Shown in pieces: positions 10,267-20,337 of a stretch of 64,000 bases of DNA. Below the pieces are notes generated by a model, which had not been told where the DNA came from, did no database searches, and saw only the letters and a program-made list of their open reading frames with translations. The DNA comes from Lucinisca nassula. Taxonomy: Eukaryota; Mollusca; Bivalvia; Lucinida; Lucinidae. The stretch is taken from positions 1-64,000 of the forward strand of contig CAUZLF010000267.1 of the NCBI GenBank assembly GCA_963580285.1, given 5' to 3'. Position numbers and translations under genes: made by a program. Positions within the stretch are counted from its first letter, which is position 1; every line of letters starts with the position of its first letter.

Positions 10267-12548
10267 CTACAAAGTAGAAGTAAAACAAAGATCAGGAATT
10301 GATACAATTAACTTATTCCACCCATAAAAGACACCAACGGGAAAGAAATACAAACATTAAGCGACCAGACCATAATGGAAACCTAAACGGAAGGCCATAA
10401 GGACAGTTACTTTCCCACAAAATGGCCATATGGCCATCCAAAATTAAAAGACACAAGTGATACATACAGTAAGTAACAAACAACAGCATAAATAAATCGC
10501 CACAGAAGAGCCGCCTTGGAACGGTCAGTGGAAAATTTCCACTGGGGGGGGGGGGGCTTAAATCGATTTTACGTGGCCACAATCCTCGCCCTTACTTCCG
10601 TCGCGATTTAGACAAATAATTTGTTCAGTCCGCATGAAGGCCTCCTAACTCATCAGTGCAACATCTCCGTGAACACAAAAATCAAAGAACCACAGAGGTG
10701 AGACAACGGTGAGGACTCGCCAGCAAGAAACCACTGAAATGCTGGAGCAAAAGAAAACCAACAGTTAGACTCCGATGGGCCCGACCAGAGACAGAGCATC
10801 AGGCACCAACCAACATTATCTCTCTAATTCTCAATAAGCCTTTACGTTGGAGCCGTCATAGAATCTGAGGCCTGACCCACCGGCGTGCAATTAAAGAGGG
10901 AAGCAAAGTTGCCAACCGTGATTGGGTTAACTACCATGCATGCAGTCTGTCGTATAATATCCATGTTGTACCCAATCTTTTTATATCGAAGAATGATTTT
11001 ACGAAATTGGGTGCTGAAGTCATTGCGGTTATATATTTTTCTGAATTTATATACTAAGTCACCATAAAATTCGGGTTCCGATAGACCTTGTTGCAGAAGA
11101 GATTTAAGTCCAATATTGAATTTTGAAATTAAATCAGAATGGCGTCTATAAAATTTTGAAAAGGCTTTGCGTAGTTTATGGTACCGATAACCCTGATTAA
11201 GGAGTTTAGCCGTTAATAATTTATTACGAGTGTTGAAGTCAGTTACATGACTACACACTCTAGCAAATCGAATTAATTGCAAAATATAAACGCCATAGGA
11301 TGACGCACATCCAAAAAAGGAAAATTTACAATCTCAAAGTCAAAGTCATCGCGTTTATCATAAATTTTGCTCGAAACAAATCCATCTACAATAGATAGAT
11401 GTAAATCCAAAAATGGGGCCTCGGTATCAGAAGAATTTGCTTTATTTAACTGAAGCTGAAGTTCTAGGTGGTAAATCTGACTGATCAAACCATCAAAATA
11501 GGTATTATCAATATTTAATAAATCATCTAAATATCTAGAAGTAGAGCTAAAAGCTTCAATAATTTCAGATTGGTTATCAATGGAAAGCGACAAAATGAAG
11601 TCTCTTTCATAACAATACAAGAACAGATCAGCCACAAGTGGTGCGCAATTAGTACCCATCGGAATACCCACAGTTTGTCTAAATAACTTAGTACCGAATC
11701 TAATATAAATATTGTCAAGTAGAAAGGTGAGGGCATCACACACTTTCTGACATGACCAAAGTGTATAATTCTTATGCTCTTTAGAAGTGAAAAATGCATT
11801 TCTGACATTACATGCAAGATAGAGAGAATCTTTTCTGTGAAAAGCCCATTCAATTAAATCATTAAGCTTTTCTTTTATAAGATTATGAGGAAGTGTAGTG
11901 TAAAGAGTGGAAAAATCGTAGGTAGACCGACTAGAAGCACGAAAATGTCTAGATTTCAATTTATTTAAAACCTCATTCGAATTTTTTATAGACCAAAACA
12001 GATTTCTTCCTGATCTTTCAAAGACTTTATCACAATATTTAATTACATGCGTTTTAATAGCAGTAAGACAGGAAGTTAATAATTTAGAAAGTTCAGTGGT
12101 AGTGCAAGAGCTAGAATGTGCAATAAACCGTGCTTTATGAGGTTTTTTATGAAGTTTGGTAACCAGTATAGCGTAGGAAGCTTGTTTTGGCCTTCGTTAA
12201 CACACACAGCAAACTTGGTGGCTGAAAAACAAACATGTTTATCTACTATAGCTCTCTCTTCAGCTAAAGGCTGAAGTTCATAGGCCTTAGTACCACCAAG
12301 CTCCTGCTTAAGCGTGTTAACATAGTGGAGCCGTCACACAACGACGACGTTGTTAGCGGCCTTGTCTGTAGGGGCCAAAACAAACTTCTTATGAAATTCT
12401 TGAATACCTGGTTTAAGATGACGTAAAGACGTCTTTGGCTTAGGAGGTAATAAGTTAGTATTTTGAGAATAGAAAGAAATGCGTTTATTCACTAGTTTTA
12501 AAATGCTAAGTTTCCAGTCCTTAAGGGCTTTATGCTCAACATACTTTT
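10267..12548 (-). mobile_element. Naiad PLE copy A (5'-truncated, frameshifted)
   Basis: Minus-strand Naiad with a 3' untranslated region (10267-10841), the reverse-transcriptase C-terminus ending ASDSMTAPT and a TAA (10842), the RT core (10842-12050 with frameshifts near 11280 and elsewhere) and the N-terminal RT block. Motifs: YDFSTLYTTLPHNLI (motif A), VGIPMGTNCAPLVADLFL, SRYLDDLLNID. Upstream lies PTDKAANNVVVV followed by a TGA (12334-12336), the same UGA as in copy B at 60167-60169. Copy A keeps 20 bp near 12394-12413 that copy B lacks. It stops at 12548, before the nuclease domain. It interrupts the non-LTR ORF2. Confidence 0.85.
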
Positions 12549-12656
12549 AAGAAGCGTTGTAAGGGTGAATCTGAAATACGACGTAACAAATGCAATTTAT
12601 TATCCTTTTATTCCTTTCCTGATCGAACACACTACTTGTATGTACTTGAATGCAGA

Positions 12657-12658
<2 letters not shown>

Positions 12659-12720
<62 letters not shown>
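12659..12720. repeat. (GT)n microsatellite
   Basis: About 62 bp of uninterrupted GT dinucleotide, 110 bp beyond the truncated end of Naiad copy A. Confidence 0.99.
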
Positions 12721-12724
<4 letters not shown>

Positions 12725-13003
12725 AGTTGCATTTCAAACCTACAGTCCCCGTGCTGCCAACACCTCAGAACCCTTGTACGTAACAATGACTTTTGGCGGG
12801 AAAATTCTATTTATGGGAACTATGCTTACTGCGCATGCGCAAAGAATGGACAGGAAGCACCGCACCCATACTAATCGGAACCACGAGAAAATGGGATGTA
12901 TAGCGAGAACTGGTTAGGGTTTCATGAGGACAGCGCAACACGTGGCACCACAAGAAATTTGTAATAGAAGAGCATGTTAAAACATTAAGAACACAGCATT
13001 AAG

Positions 13004-13726
13004 GAGATAAAGTTGGTTGTGCGTATGTTTCTAAAGATACGCACAAAACCATGCGCCTTCCAGATGGTTCATATATTTCTACAGCTGAAGCCAAAGCAAT
13101 AGACCTAGCTTTAGATTATATCAGTTCTTCAACAATTCAAAAAGCAATTATATTTTCTGATTCACTTTCTGTGCTTAAGGCTTTAGACCATTCAATAAAT
13201 TCACAAATTGATCGAAAAACATCATGAAATTTCTAAAACACACCAAATGTTGTTTTGTTGGCTTCCGAGCCATATTGGCATTGTCGGCAATGAATATGCT
13301 GACAAGAAAGCAAAGGAATCGCTCAATCTTGATCCATCTGTTTTTAAAATTCCTTTTAATAATTTTAAACCATTTATCAACAGATACATCTTGTCGGAAT
13401 GGCAAGGCGAATGGGACCATGCAATAAATAACAAACTCCGTGCCATTAAACCTGTCGTTAGTACAAAATGCTCTCCTCCACAGTTTTCCAGAAAAGAGGA
13501 CGTAGTATTAACACGACTGCGCATCGGTCATACTAGAGTTACTCATTCTTATATTTTTAATGGTGATGATCAGCCTTCTTGTGTAGGTTGTGATCAGCCA
13601 TTCACTGTGAAACATATCTTAATTGATATTTTATATTTCAAAGCTGACACTTTGCAACAACTGTTTCGAGATGTACCTGTTGATAATATTATTTTATTCT
13701 TAAAAGAAATTGGACTTTTTCATTAG
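13004..13726 (+). pseudogene. Non-LTR RNase H domain and C-terminal end (broken)
   Basis: The first frame (13004-13206) reads GDKVGCAYVSKDTHKTMRLP, STAEAKAIDLALDY and IIFSDSLSVLKAL, carrying the first catalytic Asp region, Glu and second Asp of RNase H. A frameshift near 13206 moves to HQMLFCWLPSHIGIVGNEYA with the final DKKAKE. The C-terminal CVGCDQPFTVKHIL resembles the Cys/His block that ends I-type ORF2 proteins. A stop at 13724-13726 is followed by about 160 bp of 3' untranslated sequence and the ATC/AAC tail. Confidence 0.85.
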
Positions 13727-13875
13727 ATTTAACTGTTTCAGATTTTTATACATTATCATTCTGACTTTTTACTTTTAATATCATCATAATTATACTTGCC
13801 GTTTAACCATTAACCGTTTGACGCTTATGACCCACAAAGAGGGTTGACGCGTGGTTAAACACGAAATCATCATCA

Positions 13876-15235
13876 TCAACAACAACGTCCAGATAAGTAA
13901 TCAGTGAACCATTGAAAGATGTGTTCTGAACATCCTATCCCTCGTAGTTTGTGGAGCAGACCTTTGTGCCAGACCCTGTCGAAAGCCTTACTGATGTCAC
14001 AAAAGACAGCTCGCACCTCTTTCCTGCTATCGACTGCCTCGCAAAACGTGTGGTAAGTATGAAGTAATTGGTTGGTTGTAGAATCGCCTTTGATGAAACC
14101 TGATTGAAATGGAGTTATTAGCTTATGTAAGGCAACATAGTTATATAGATGCGTGTGAATGCAGCGCTCCATTGTTTTACCTACAATGCTTAAGAGAGAT
14201 ATCGGCCTGTAATTACCCGGTAGTGACTTGTCTTTTTTGTGAATTGGGGTGAGATTGGCATCTTTCCAGGAAGGAGGAAAGTAACCCTGGGAAAGTGATC
14301 TATTAAACAATATAGCATATGATTGTGCTAATATTTCAGCCCCTTCTCGTAAAAGCCGATGGCTGATCAGGTCTGGGCCACATGCCTTGTTAACATCAAG
14401 GCGTTTAAATACGTCAAGTACATCCTGGACAGAAATTGTAATGGACTCTAATACATGTTGGGCAGGTTCAAAATTTGGCAAAGCTATGTTTGTATCATCA
14501 ACTTTAGTCTGCGAAGCAAAATATTTGAGCTTTTTCAAGGTCGGTTTCTGCAATGTCATGGTTCATGGTGAGTGTTGGAATACTGTTGGTAGATTGCCCT
14601 AGGTTTAAAAGCTGTTTTGAGGTTTTCCAGAATAATTTGGTATTGTAATTTTCAGAAGATAGCCGGTGGTCTAAGTTGTCAAAATAATCCTTTTTTGATT
14701 TTCTGATCGCGTTGTTAAGTCTTGTTACGGAGTTGTTTGTGTTTTGTCCAAATGTACAGGTTGTTTGTTTTCTTGAATTGTCTGTAAGTACGCTTGCGTT
14801 TCCTAATTAAGGTTTTAATGTGACATGTTATCCACGGGTGACTATCCGGTTTTATTGTTACAGTTTTTTTTGGAATGGATTCTTCGGCGGCCCTGAAAGT
14901 GGATTCAGTAAGGACCTGGACATTGTATTCAATGCTATCGTCGAGTGCGACTTTCTCAAGTAGATTAAAATCCGATAAAATAGCCCTGTATTTATCATAA
15001 TCGGCAAGTTTATAATTCCAAATTTTTCTTTCAAAAGAGGGTGTATGTGGGCGAATGAATTTTAATACAGCGATTACAGGACAATGGTATCTAGTGTAAT
15101 TAGCTATGAAGGGATCTGTTACACCACTAGTGAGAATGTTATTGACATTTCTTACTAGAATCAGATCGATGAGAGACGGGGAGTGTTCAGTAAAATGTGT
15201 TGGTTCGGATATAAGTTGGGTAAGGTTTTACTCTA
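13876..15235 (-). pseudogene. CR1/L2-like non-LTR: endonuclease end and partial reverse transcriptase
   Basis: On the minus strand the best frame (14559-13876) gives LDVNKACGPDLISHRLLREG, FPPSWKDANLTPIHKK, NYRPISLLSIVGKTMERCIH, PFQSGFIKGDSTTNQLL and VFCDISKAFDRVWHKGLLHK, i.e. reverse-transcriptase blocks 1-4 including catalytic Asp in DISKAFD. Upstream, frameshifted pieces include PVIAVLKFIRPHTPSFERK and IKPDSHPWITCHIKTLIRKR, the end of the endonuclease and the linker. It is cut immediately beside the tail of the I/Nimb-like element. The catalytic YADD-type box is absent here. The fragment at 19050-19965 covers the following domain of a similar element. Confidence 0.8.
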
Positions 15236-15276
15236 GCATGAGCTCTAGACCTTATTAGTAGTGTAATGTATGGGTA

Positions 15277-15435
15277 CAATCCTGGCACGGTTCTTGATGA
15301 GTTGGCAATTTTTTTGCTGAGTTGGCAAAATTTGCTAGGTTCTTGACGAATTGACAAAATGTCAGTACTCATTCATTAGTTGACACCTCAGCAAAAAAAA
15401 AAATTGCCAACTCACCAAGAACCGAGCCAGGATTG
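15277..15435. mobile_element. 159-bp foldback (hairpin) element
   Basis: The first 45 bp (starting CAATCCTGGCACGGTTCTTG) are repeated in inverted orientation at the end (ending GAACCGAGCCAGGATTG), with a T-rich/A-rich arm and a short loop. This is typical of a foldback MITE. It abuts the unknown exon-like frame at 15436. Confidence 0.75.
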
Positions 15436-15868
15436 AACCCCCACATTACATGTAAGAAACAAATCAGGGGCCTGGTGGAACAGTGATCTAATTTTACATT
15501 TTGATTTGGTCAGCTCCTCGAAGTAGGAGCCGATAATTGGCATGGAATCATATTCGGCATTCTGTACAACCGGATATGCTGTTATAATATCATGCTCATC
15601 TAGGTTTGTTTTGTCAAAAAAGACCACCTCTACACCATAGCAACGTTGAGTTTCTAACGTGCCCACACTTCGTTCGAAATATTTCTTCGCTACGCAGACA
15701 GGATTTCGATCTTTAAATCCTCTGTATACTATCCTACCACAGAACAAAACTTGAAGGGTCAAATCTCTAGCTTCTTTCTCATTGTAAAACAAGCTATTAA
15801 CTGACCCCTCAACTTTTGTTATGCCATACACGTGTTTTTTATGTAATGCTTCATATTATAATGAATAC
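15436..15868 (-). CDS. Exon-like open frame of unknown function
   Basis: A minus-strand open frame of about 135 codons with protein-like composition: LTLQVLFCGRIVYRGFKDR, CVAKKYFERSVGTLETQRCY and EYDSMPIIGSYFEELTKSK. A pyrimidine-containing tract and AG at 15869 could be an acceptor, giving ALHKKHVYGITKVEGSV. The 3' side runs into the foldback element at 15435. No family is recognised; the GxxVYRG...CVAKK arrangement only faintly recalls a kinase N-lobe, and I do not claim that. It may belong with the exon at 18161-18478, but the phases I can read (2 out, 1 in) do not match directly. Confidence 0.35.
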
Positions 15869-15869
15869 A

Positions 15870-16497
15870 TAGATGAACAAGATAAGCAGAATTTAAGAAA
15901 TAAACACCTGTAAAAACTTTACGATGCTTTTATACTTATAGTTGAAATTTCCAACAGAGTAGCTATTTTATCCAAAGACTGTTGTCATGTCGTTTTATTT
16001 GCATTTTTATAAAAGGCTTAAAATGCTCACCATCTTTTCAACTTTTTGCGACCTGTATTTTTGCTGACATAAGATTTCAGTACCTTTGTCCTACATTGCC
16101 CTTTTAACACTAAGTATACGATAAAAGTAATGCTGTGGTCCTATTTTGTCTGTTTTCATGGTTCTTCCTTTGACCACCTGGACAATTCTTAGCGCATATT
16201 TTCTGCACTGCGTAGGGTAGGGAGAGAATGGATCTATGACATAAATTTAGTACAGGTTCACCAAAACGTTTGGTCTATAAAAGTCAAGGGTCAAAAAAGC
16301 TGAATATGCGTGATTGCCCAATTACATTCCAGCTTCTGAAATAACCTAGTACGTTTTCAGTACGTGACCCTCATTTAGAGTGTTTCCACTTTCTAGGTCA
16401 GTGAACTGTATATAACATCGAAAATGAGATGATTGCTTTTAAATTGTAATAGGACCAGTAACGGGTTTAAAGTAAATTAAGGAGGAAAAAGTGTGCC
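15870..16497. other. No recognisable feature
   Basis: AT-rich DNA without a domain-bearing frame or a repeat seen elsewhere in the window. Confidence 0.4.
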
Positions 16498-16568
16498 CGA
16501 TGCATAACTCAAACCCGTGACCCTCTGCTTGCAAGTCAGGTATTCTATCAACTGAGTTAACCGGATTT
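16498..16568 (-). repeat. tRNA-like SINE head
   Basis: On the minus strand CCGGTTAACTCAGTTGATAG (A-box-like), CTGACTTGCAAGCAGAGGGT (anticodon-arm-like) and CACGGGTTTGAGTT (B-box-like) follow in tRNA order. Mismatches in the arms make a functional tRNA unlikely. Bivalve SINEs have similar heads. Confidence 0.45.
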
Positions 16569-17414
16569 GTCACCCTAGAGCAAGGCACTCATATGCATTT
16601 CTGCTTGTTATACTCGAAAGCAGGTTTAAACAATGTATGTATGAATTAAAAACAGTCTAATGTTTGCCCTGTTGACATTTTAACATTTATGTGCAGGATA
16701 AATTTCATGCTCAGTTGAGTTGAGCATGAACAAATTTTTTATAACCTCAGGGCCAGGCTTTCTTTGCCGGATCATTACAGGGTCACTGATGAGGCTTTAT
16801 TAGCCGAAACTACGTAGTATGACCCATCTTCTTTCTTATGAATGTTTTCATTGCTCTTAAAGGAACACATTTTTTATTTTTATTTGCCTTCACTGCAGCT
16901 GGTGTTGTGCCGTGTTGCGGCCGTAAAACGTCTCCCCGTACATCAACCATAGTGCAGTTTATATTTTACTTTTTGTCCTTTGAGATCAGCGTGAATATTC
17001 TGAGAAATCAGAAATACATTATTGGTTTAGACTCATATTCTAGACAGGTTTTTAACTATTTGGACGCCATTTTGATTCATATCAGTCTTTGAATCGACTG
17101 CCTATTCAAAAGTCGCAAAATTGCAGTATGTTCCCTCTGGCTTTCTTTGCCGGATCATTACAGGGTCACTGATGAGGCTTTATTAGCCGACTCTACGTAG
17201 TATGACCCATCTTCTTTCTTATGAATGTTTTCTTTGCTCTTAAAGGAACAGATTTTTTATTTTTATTTCTCACGCATTGCTGCATATTTATTTTGCAACC
17301 GGCTTTCTGGTTCATTTGTTAACAAACTGAATTTAGCCACATCATATGATTTACAACAGTGTGGCATTAGCCTCCAGCAAAGGCTCAGTTCAGACTGCAC
17401 ATCACTGAAATCTG

Positions 17415-17552
17415 CATCACGAAAACATGCCCATACAATTTTGATCCCCTTAAATCCCACTTTTATATAGCAAAACTGGGGTTTACAGGGGGTATACATT
17501 AATTTTCTTACTTCTGCTCAAAAACTAGGTTGTGGGTACTCGTTAGAACCGC
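17415..17552. mobile_element. Palindromic MITE M1, half copy
   Basis: Begins with the M1 terminal motif CATCACGAAAACATGCCCAT, then the TTTTATATAGCAAAACTGGG and GTGGGTACTCGTTAGAACCG blocks, and stops at the central palindrome. A second half copy is at 17922-18059 as part of the local duplication. Confidence 0.75.
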
Positions 17553-17921
17553 AACACTGAACGTTATGTTTACATTCTCATGATTTTGACTTGCTGACCA
17601 ATTTAATGGTCAACCAATCAAATAGATATACTTAAGAGGGTTTAAACAATTTATGTATGAATTAAAAACAGTCTAATGTTTGTCCCGTTGACATTTTAAC
17701 ATTTATGAGCAGGATAAATTTCATGCTCAGTTGAGTTGAGCATGAACAAAATTTTTATAACCTCAGGGCCAGGCTTTCTCAAGCAATGCTGCATATTTAT
17801 TTTGCAACCGGCTTTCTGGTTCATTTGTTAACAAACTGAATTTAGCCACATCATATGATTTACAACTGTGGCATTAGCCTCCAGCAAAGGCTCAGTTCAG
17901 ACTGCACATCAGTGAAATCTG

Positions 17922-18059
17922 CATCACGAAAACATGCCCATACAATTTTGACCCCCTTAAATCCCACTTTTATATAGCAAAACTGGGGTTTACAGGGGGT
18001 ATACATTAATTTTCTTACTTCTGCTCAAAAACTAGGTTGTGGGTACTCGTTAGAACCGC
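17922..18059. mobile_element. Palindromic MITE M1, half copy (duplicated)
   Basis: Same half M1 as at 17415-17552, carried by the local duplication. Confidence 0.75.
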
Positions 18060-18160
18060 AACACTGAACGTTATGTTTACAGAGTTCTCATGATTTTAAC
18101 TTGCTGACCAATTTAATGGTCAACCAATCAAATAGATATACTTACTGAACACTCGAGTGG

Positions 18161-18478
18161 TTACCCATCAAAGAAGAACTTCGTTCCTGGCCTAAAGTCT
18201 GTAAAATATTTACACAAATCCAGAGGGGTGTCGTCCTGAATGTTAAACTTTTTATCAATTTCCACTAGTTTTAAATGTTTGCATAAGCCAAGCCTTGTTG
18301 GGCGTAGTTTATCTTCTATTTTTATAGCTATTGAATTCGAGCTGCAAGAGCACCACTGTCCCTCATTAATGTCAATAACATCGTGTTGATTATTGCATTT
18401 TAGGATGCAAACAGCATCAATAAATCCAATGGTCAAAACAGCGAAAAACATGACGACATCCATGTTGTTGCTTTCCAC
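18161..18478 (-). CDS. First-exon candidate: secreted cysteine-rich protein, unknown family
   Basis: A minus-strand open frame starting at MESNNMDVV or, five codons later, MDVVMFFAVLTIGFIDAV. The latter is a good signal peptide (hydrophobic core then AVC). About 80 further residues contain several Cys (ILKCNNQHD, GQWCSCSSNS, LGLCKHLKL, DLCKYF) and end FRPGTKFFFD. A splice-donor-like GG|gtaacc follows, so this may be exon 1 of a secreted protein. The next exon is not established. I do not recognise the family. Confidence 0.45.
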   Translation of the reverse strand: MESNNMDVVMFFAVLTIGFIDAVCILKCNNQHDVIDINEGQWCSCSSNSIAIKIEDKLRPTRLGLCKHLKLVEIDKKFNIQDDTPLDLCKYFTDFRPGTKFFFDG

Positions 18479-18479
18479 C

Positions 18480-19049
18480 TCAAGGACGCTGCACAGGATC
18501 GCTTATTATTTTTACGTGAGCTTTGTTGGAAAAAAAAAAATCTTTTCATTTTTGCCTGGATCAAATTAAAAACAAAATCGACAGGGAATTAATGCTAATT
18601 TAACGTTTATATAAAACTTGATTAAAAACACACAAATGAAAGGGGGAAAAGAAAATGTAGACCATATAGCATTCAAACAAAAATGATCGGTCCCTATGGC
18701 GGAGGTGTGTCAATAACTAGCCAATCAAGGACTAACATCTAGAACGTCTACTGCTCAATGGGAAGCAACTCTGTAATGACTGGTGCATTGATGCAGAGCT
18801 AATCTTGGTGCTTCTCGTACGTTTGTTCGATTTGTGATTGTTTGGATTTGTCGACTAAAACGCGAATCAAAGGCGGCGTCTGATCTGAGTCTGCACTGTT
18901 TGCATATGTCCCATTTTATGGGACGCTTAGCTAAAATAGGCTTTATGGTTTACTCTACTGAGAGCTAATCTTGGTGTTTTTCGTACGTTTGTTCAGAATC
19001 AGAATTAGTTACTGGTGATACGTCTGAACGTCAATCTTTCACCAGGACC
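18480..19049. other. Intergenic, with H-family hairpin pieces
   Basis: AT-rich DNA. Near 18868-18935 a GGCGGCGTCTGATCTGAGTC block and a CCCATTTTATGGGACGC palindrome match the H hairpin family. Nothing else is recognisable. Confidence 0.45.
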
Positions 19050-19369
19050 TGTAGCTTAGTGTTAAAAGGGCAATGTAGGACAAAGGTACCTAGCTCTCAC
19101 CAGAGAAGTAAACTTATCAACACTATCCTTGGCATCCTCAGCGGAGGACACAAGAGAGTCAGGAAGAGCATTCCAATCTCTTATAGTCTGCGGGAAGAAG
19201 CTACTCTTATAAATGTCTGTTCTAGCACTGGAAACATGAAAGGCCAATGAATGATGATATCTGCAGCGGCTATTTGAGGGGATAATGTCATCTGTTGGTA
19301 TACTGGCCTTACTTTTTAGACCTTTGTAAAATAAAATAAGTCTGCCATCTCTCCTCCCTTTTTTTTTCT

Positions 19370-19400
<31 letters not shown>

Positions 19401-19965
19401 ATTCCCATTTAAGCTCTTCAAGAATGCCAGTCATACTCACAGTTTGATAACTATAATTCTCTGATACGAATCTAGCTGTTCGATTTTGAACCTTCTCAAG
19501 TTCATCCTGAAGAAGAGCGCTATGGGGGTCCCAAACCGAACTACCGTACTCCAGAATTGGGCGAACCAGTCCCTTATATGCCGTTTCCTTTACGTCTTTT
19601 GGGCATGGAGATAGGTTTCTTCTCAAGAAACCAAGGGTTCTGTTTGTTTTTGTGTAACATTACTAATATGTTTGTTCCATCTTAAGTTATTTGTAGGAAG
19701 CTTGGATCTTATCGATCCTTTTCCTTGTAAGCTGCATCATATTGCATTTGATGGGCTGAAATCTTATACCCCATTTTCTTGCCCAACAGCCTAATCGATC
19801 AATATCCTTTTGAAGTTTCAATGTATCCTCCGGGTGCAAGATTTCACGGTAACAAACACAGTCATCAGCAAAAAGTCTTATTTCAGATTCGATATCCATC
19901 GAGATATCATTTATATATATAAGGAGAACAGCAAGGGGTCAAGAACAGTTCCCTGTGGCACACCA
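19050..19965 (-). pseudogene. CR1/L2-like non-LTR: reverse transcriptase end and C-terminus
   Basis: On the minus strand, from 19965: SGVPQGTVLDPLLFSLYIND, IRLFADDCVCYREI (the FADD catalytic box), DIDRLGCWARKWGIRFQP, then in another frame YKGLVRPILEYGSSVWDPH, LEKVQNRTARFVSENY, and finally FFPQTIRDWNALPDSLVSS. This is the thumb/C-terminal part of a CR1/L2-type ORF2. A homopolymer T run (about 19363-19396) has expanded inside the coding sequence after ELKWESLKK and shifts the frame. Frameshifts near 19310 and 19640 are also present. Confidence 0.85.
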
Positions 19966-19984
19966 GACAAGTTCGATTTGTGCT

Positions 19985-20330
19985 TGTTTGGTTAAAACGT
20001 GAATCAAAGGCGGCGTCTGATCTGCATCTGCACTGTTTGCATATGTCCCATTTTATGGGACGCTAAAAAAATGGGACGCTAGGCTTAAATGGGTTAATTT
20101 CTGATATTATATCACATGTCCCATTTATGACACGCTAGGCTTAAATGAGTTAATTGTTGATATTATATCACGAGAAATACAAACAATATTTCAGCACACT
20201 GAAATATGAATAGACGAGGTGGAGATTTCATAGGAAATTTTATGAAACGAGTTTTTGGCGGCGTCTGATCCGGGTCTGTACTGTTTGCATATGTCCCATT
20301 TATGGGACGCTAGGCTCAAATGGGTTAATA
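19985..20330. repeat. H-family hairpin repeats, two copies
   Basis: Two blocks (near 19995-20075 and 20245-20325) share GGCGGCGTCTGATC, GCACTGTTTGCATATGTCCC and a TGGGACGCTAGGCT block followed by AAATGGGTTAAT. Confidence 0.6.
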
Positions 20331-20337
20331 ACTCTAG

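Larger units (their letters stand above)
6395..13885 (+). mobile_element. Decayed I/Nimb-like non-LTR retrotransposon
   Basis: A collinear plus-strand series: GC-richer 5' untranslated region (6395-6946), gag-like ORF1 with zinc knuckles, AP endonuclease, linker, then RNase H, a C-terminal Cys/His segment and a 3' end running into an ATC/AAC-type simple tail at 13865-13885. An RNase H domain after the reverse transcriptase is characteristic of I, Nimb and related clades. The reverse transcriptase itself (about 2 kb) is missing between 10267 and 13003, replaced by a Naiad copy and unrelated sequence with a GT microsatellite. Several stops and frameshifts make the copy inactive. Confidence 0.75.
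16624..18150. repeat. Local direct duplication
   Basis: The segment starting GGTTTAAACAATGTATGTAT at 16624 recurs at 17639. The segment 17270-17640 (from TGCTGCATATTTATTTTGCA) recurs at 17785-18145. A shorter internal piece (GCCGGATCATTACAGGGTCA) recurs at 16769 and 17150. The second unit lacks about 500 bp. Part of the first unit (16750-17135) has an inverted copy at 41230-41560. Confidence 0.85.

Noticed and set aside
10620..10680. Hammerhead ribozyme in the Naiad 3' region, suggested by CTGATGAG on the minus strand
   Set aside because: The following GAAA core and stem pairing are absent. Naiads are also reported to lack canonical hammerheads.
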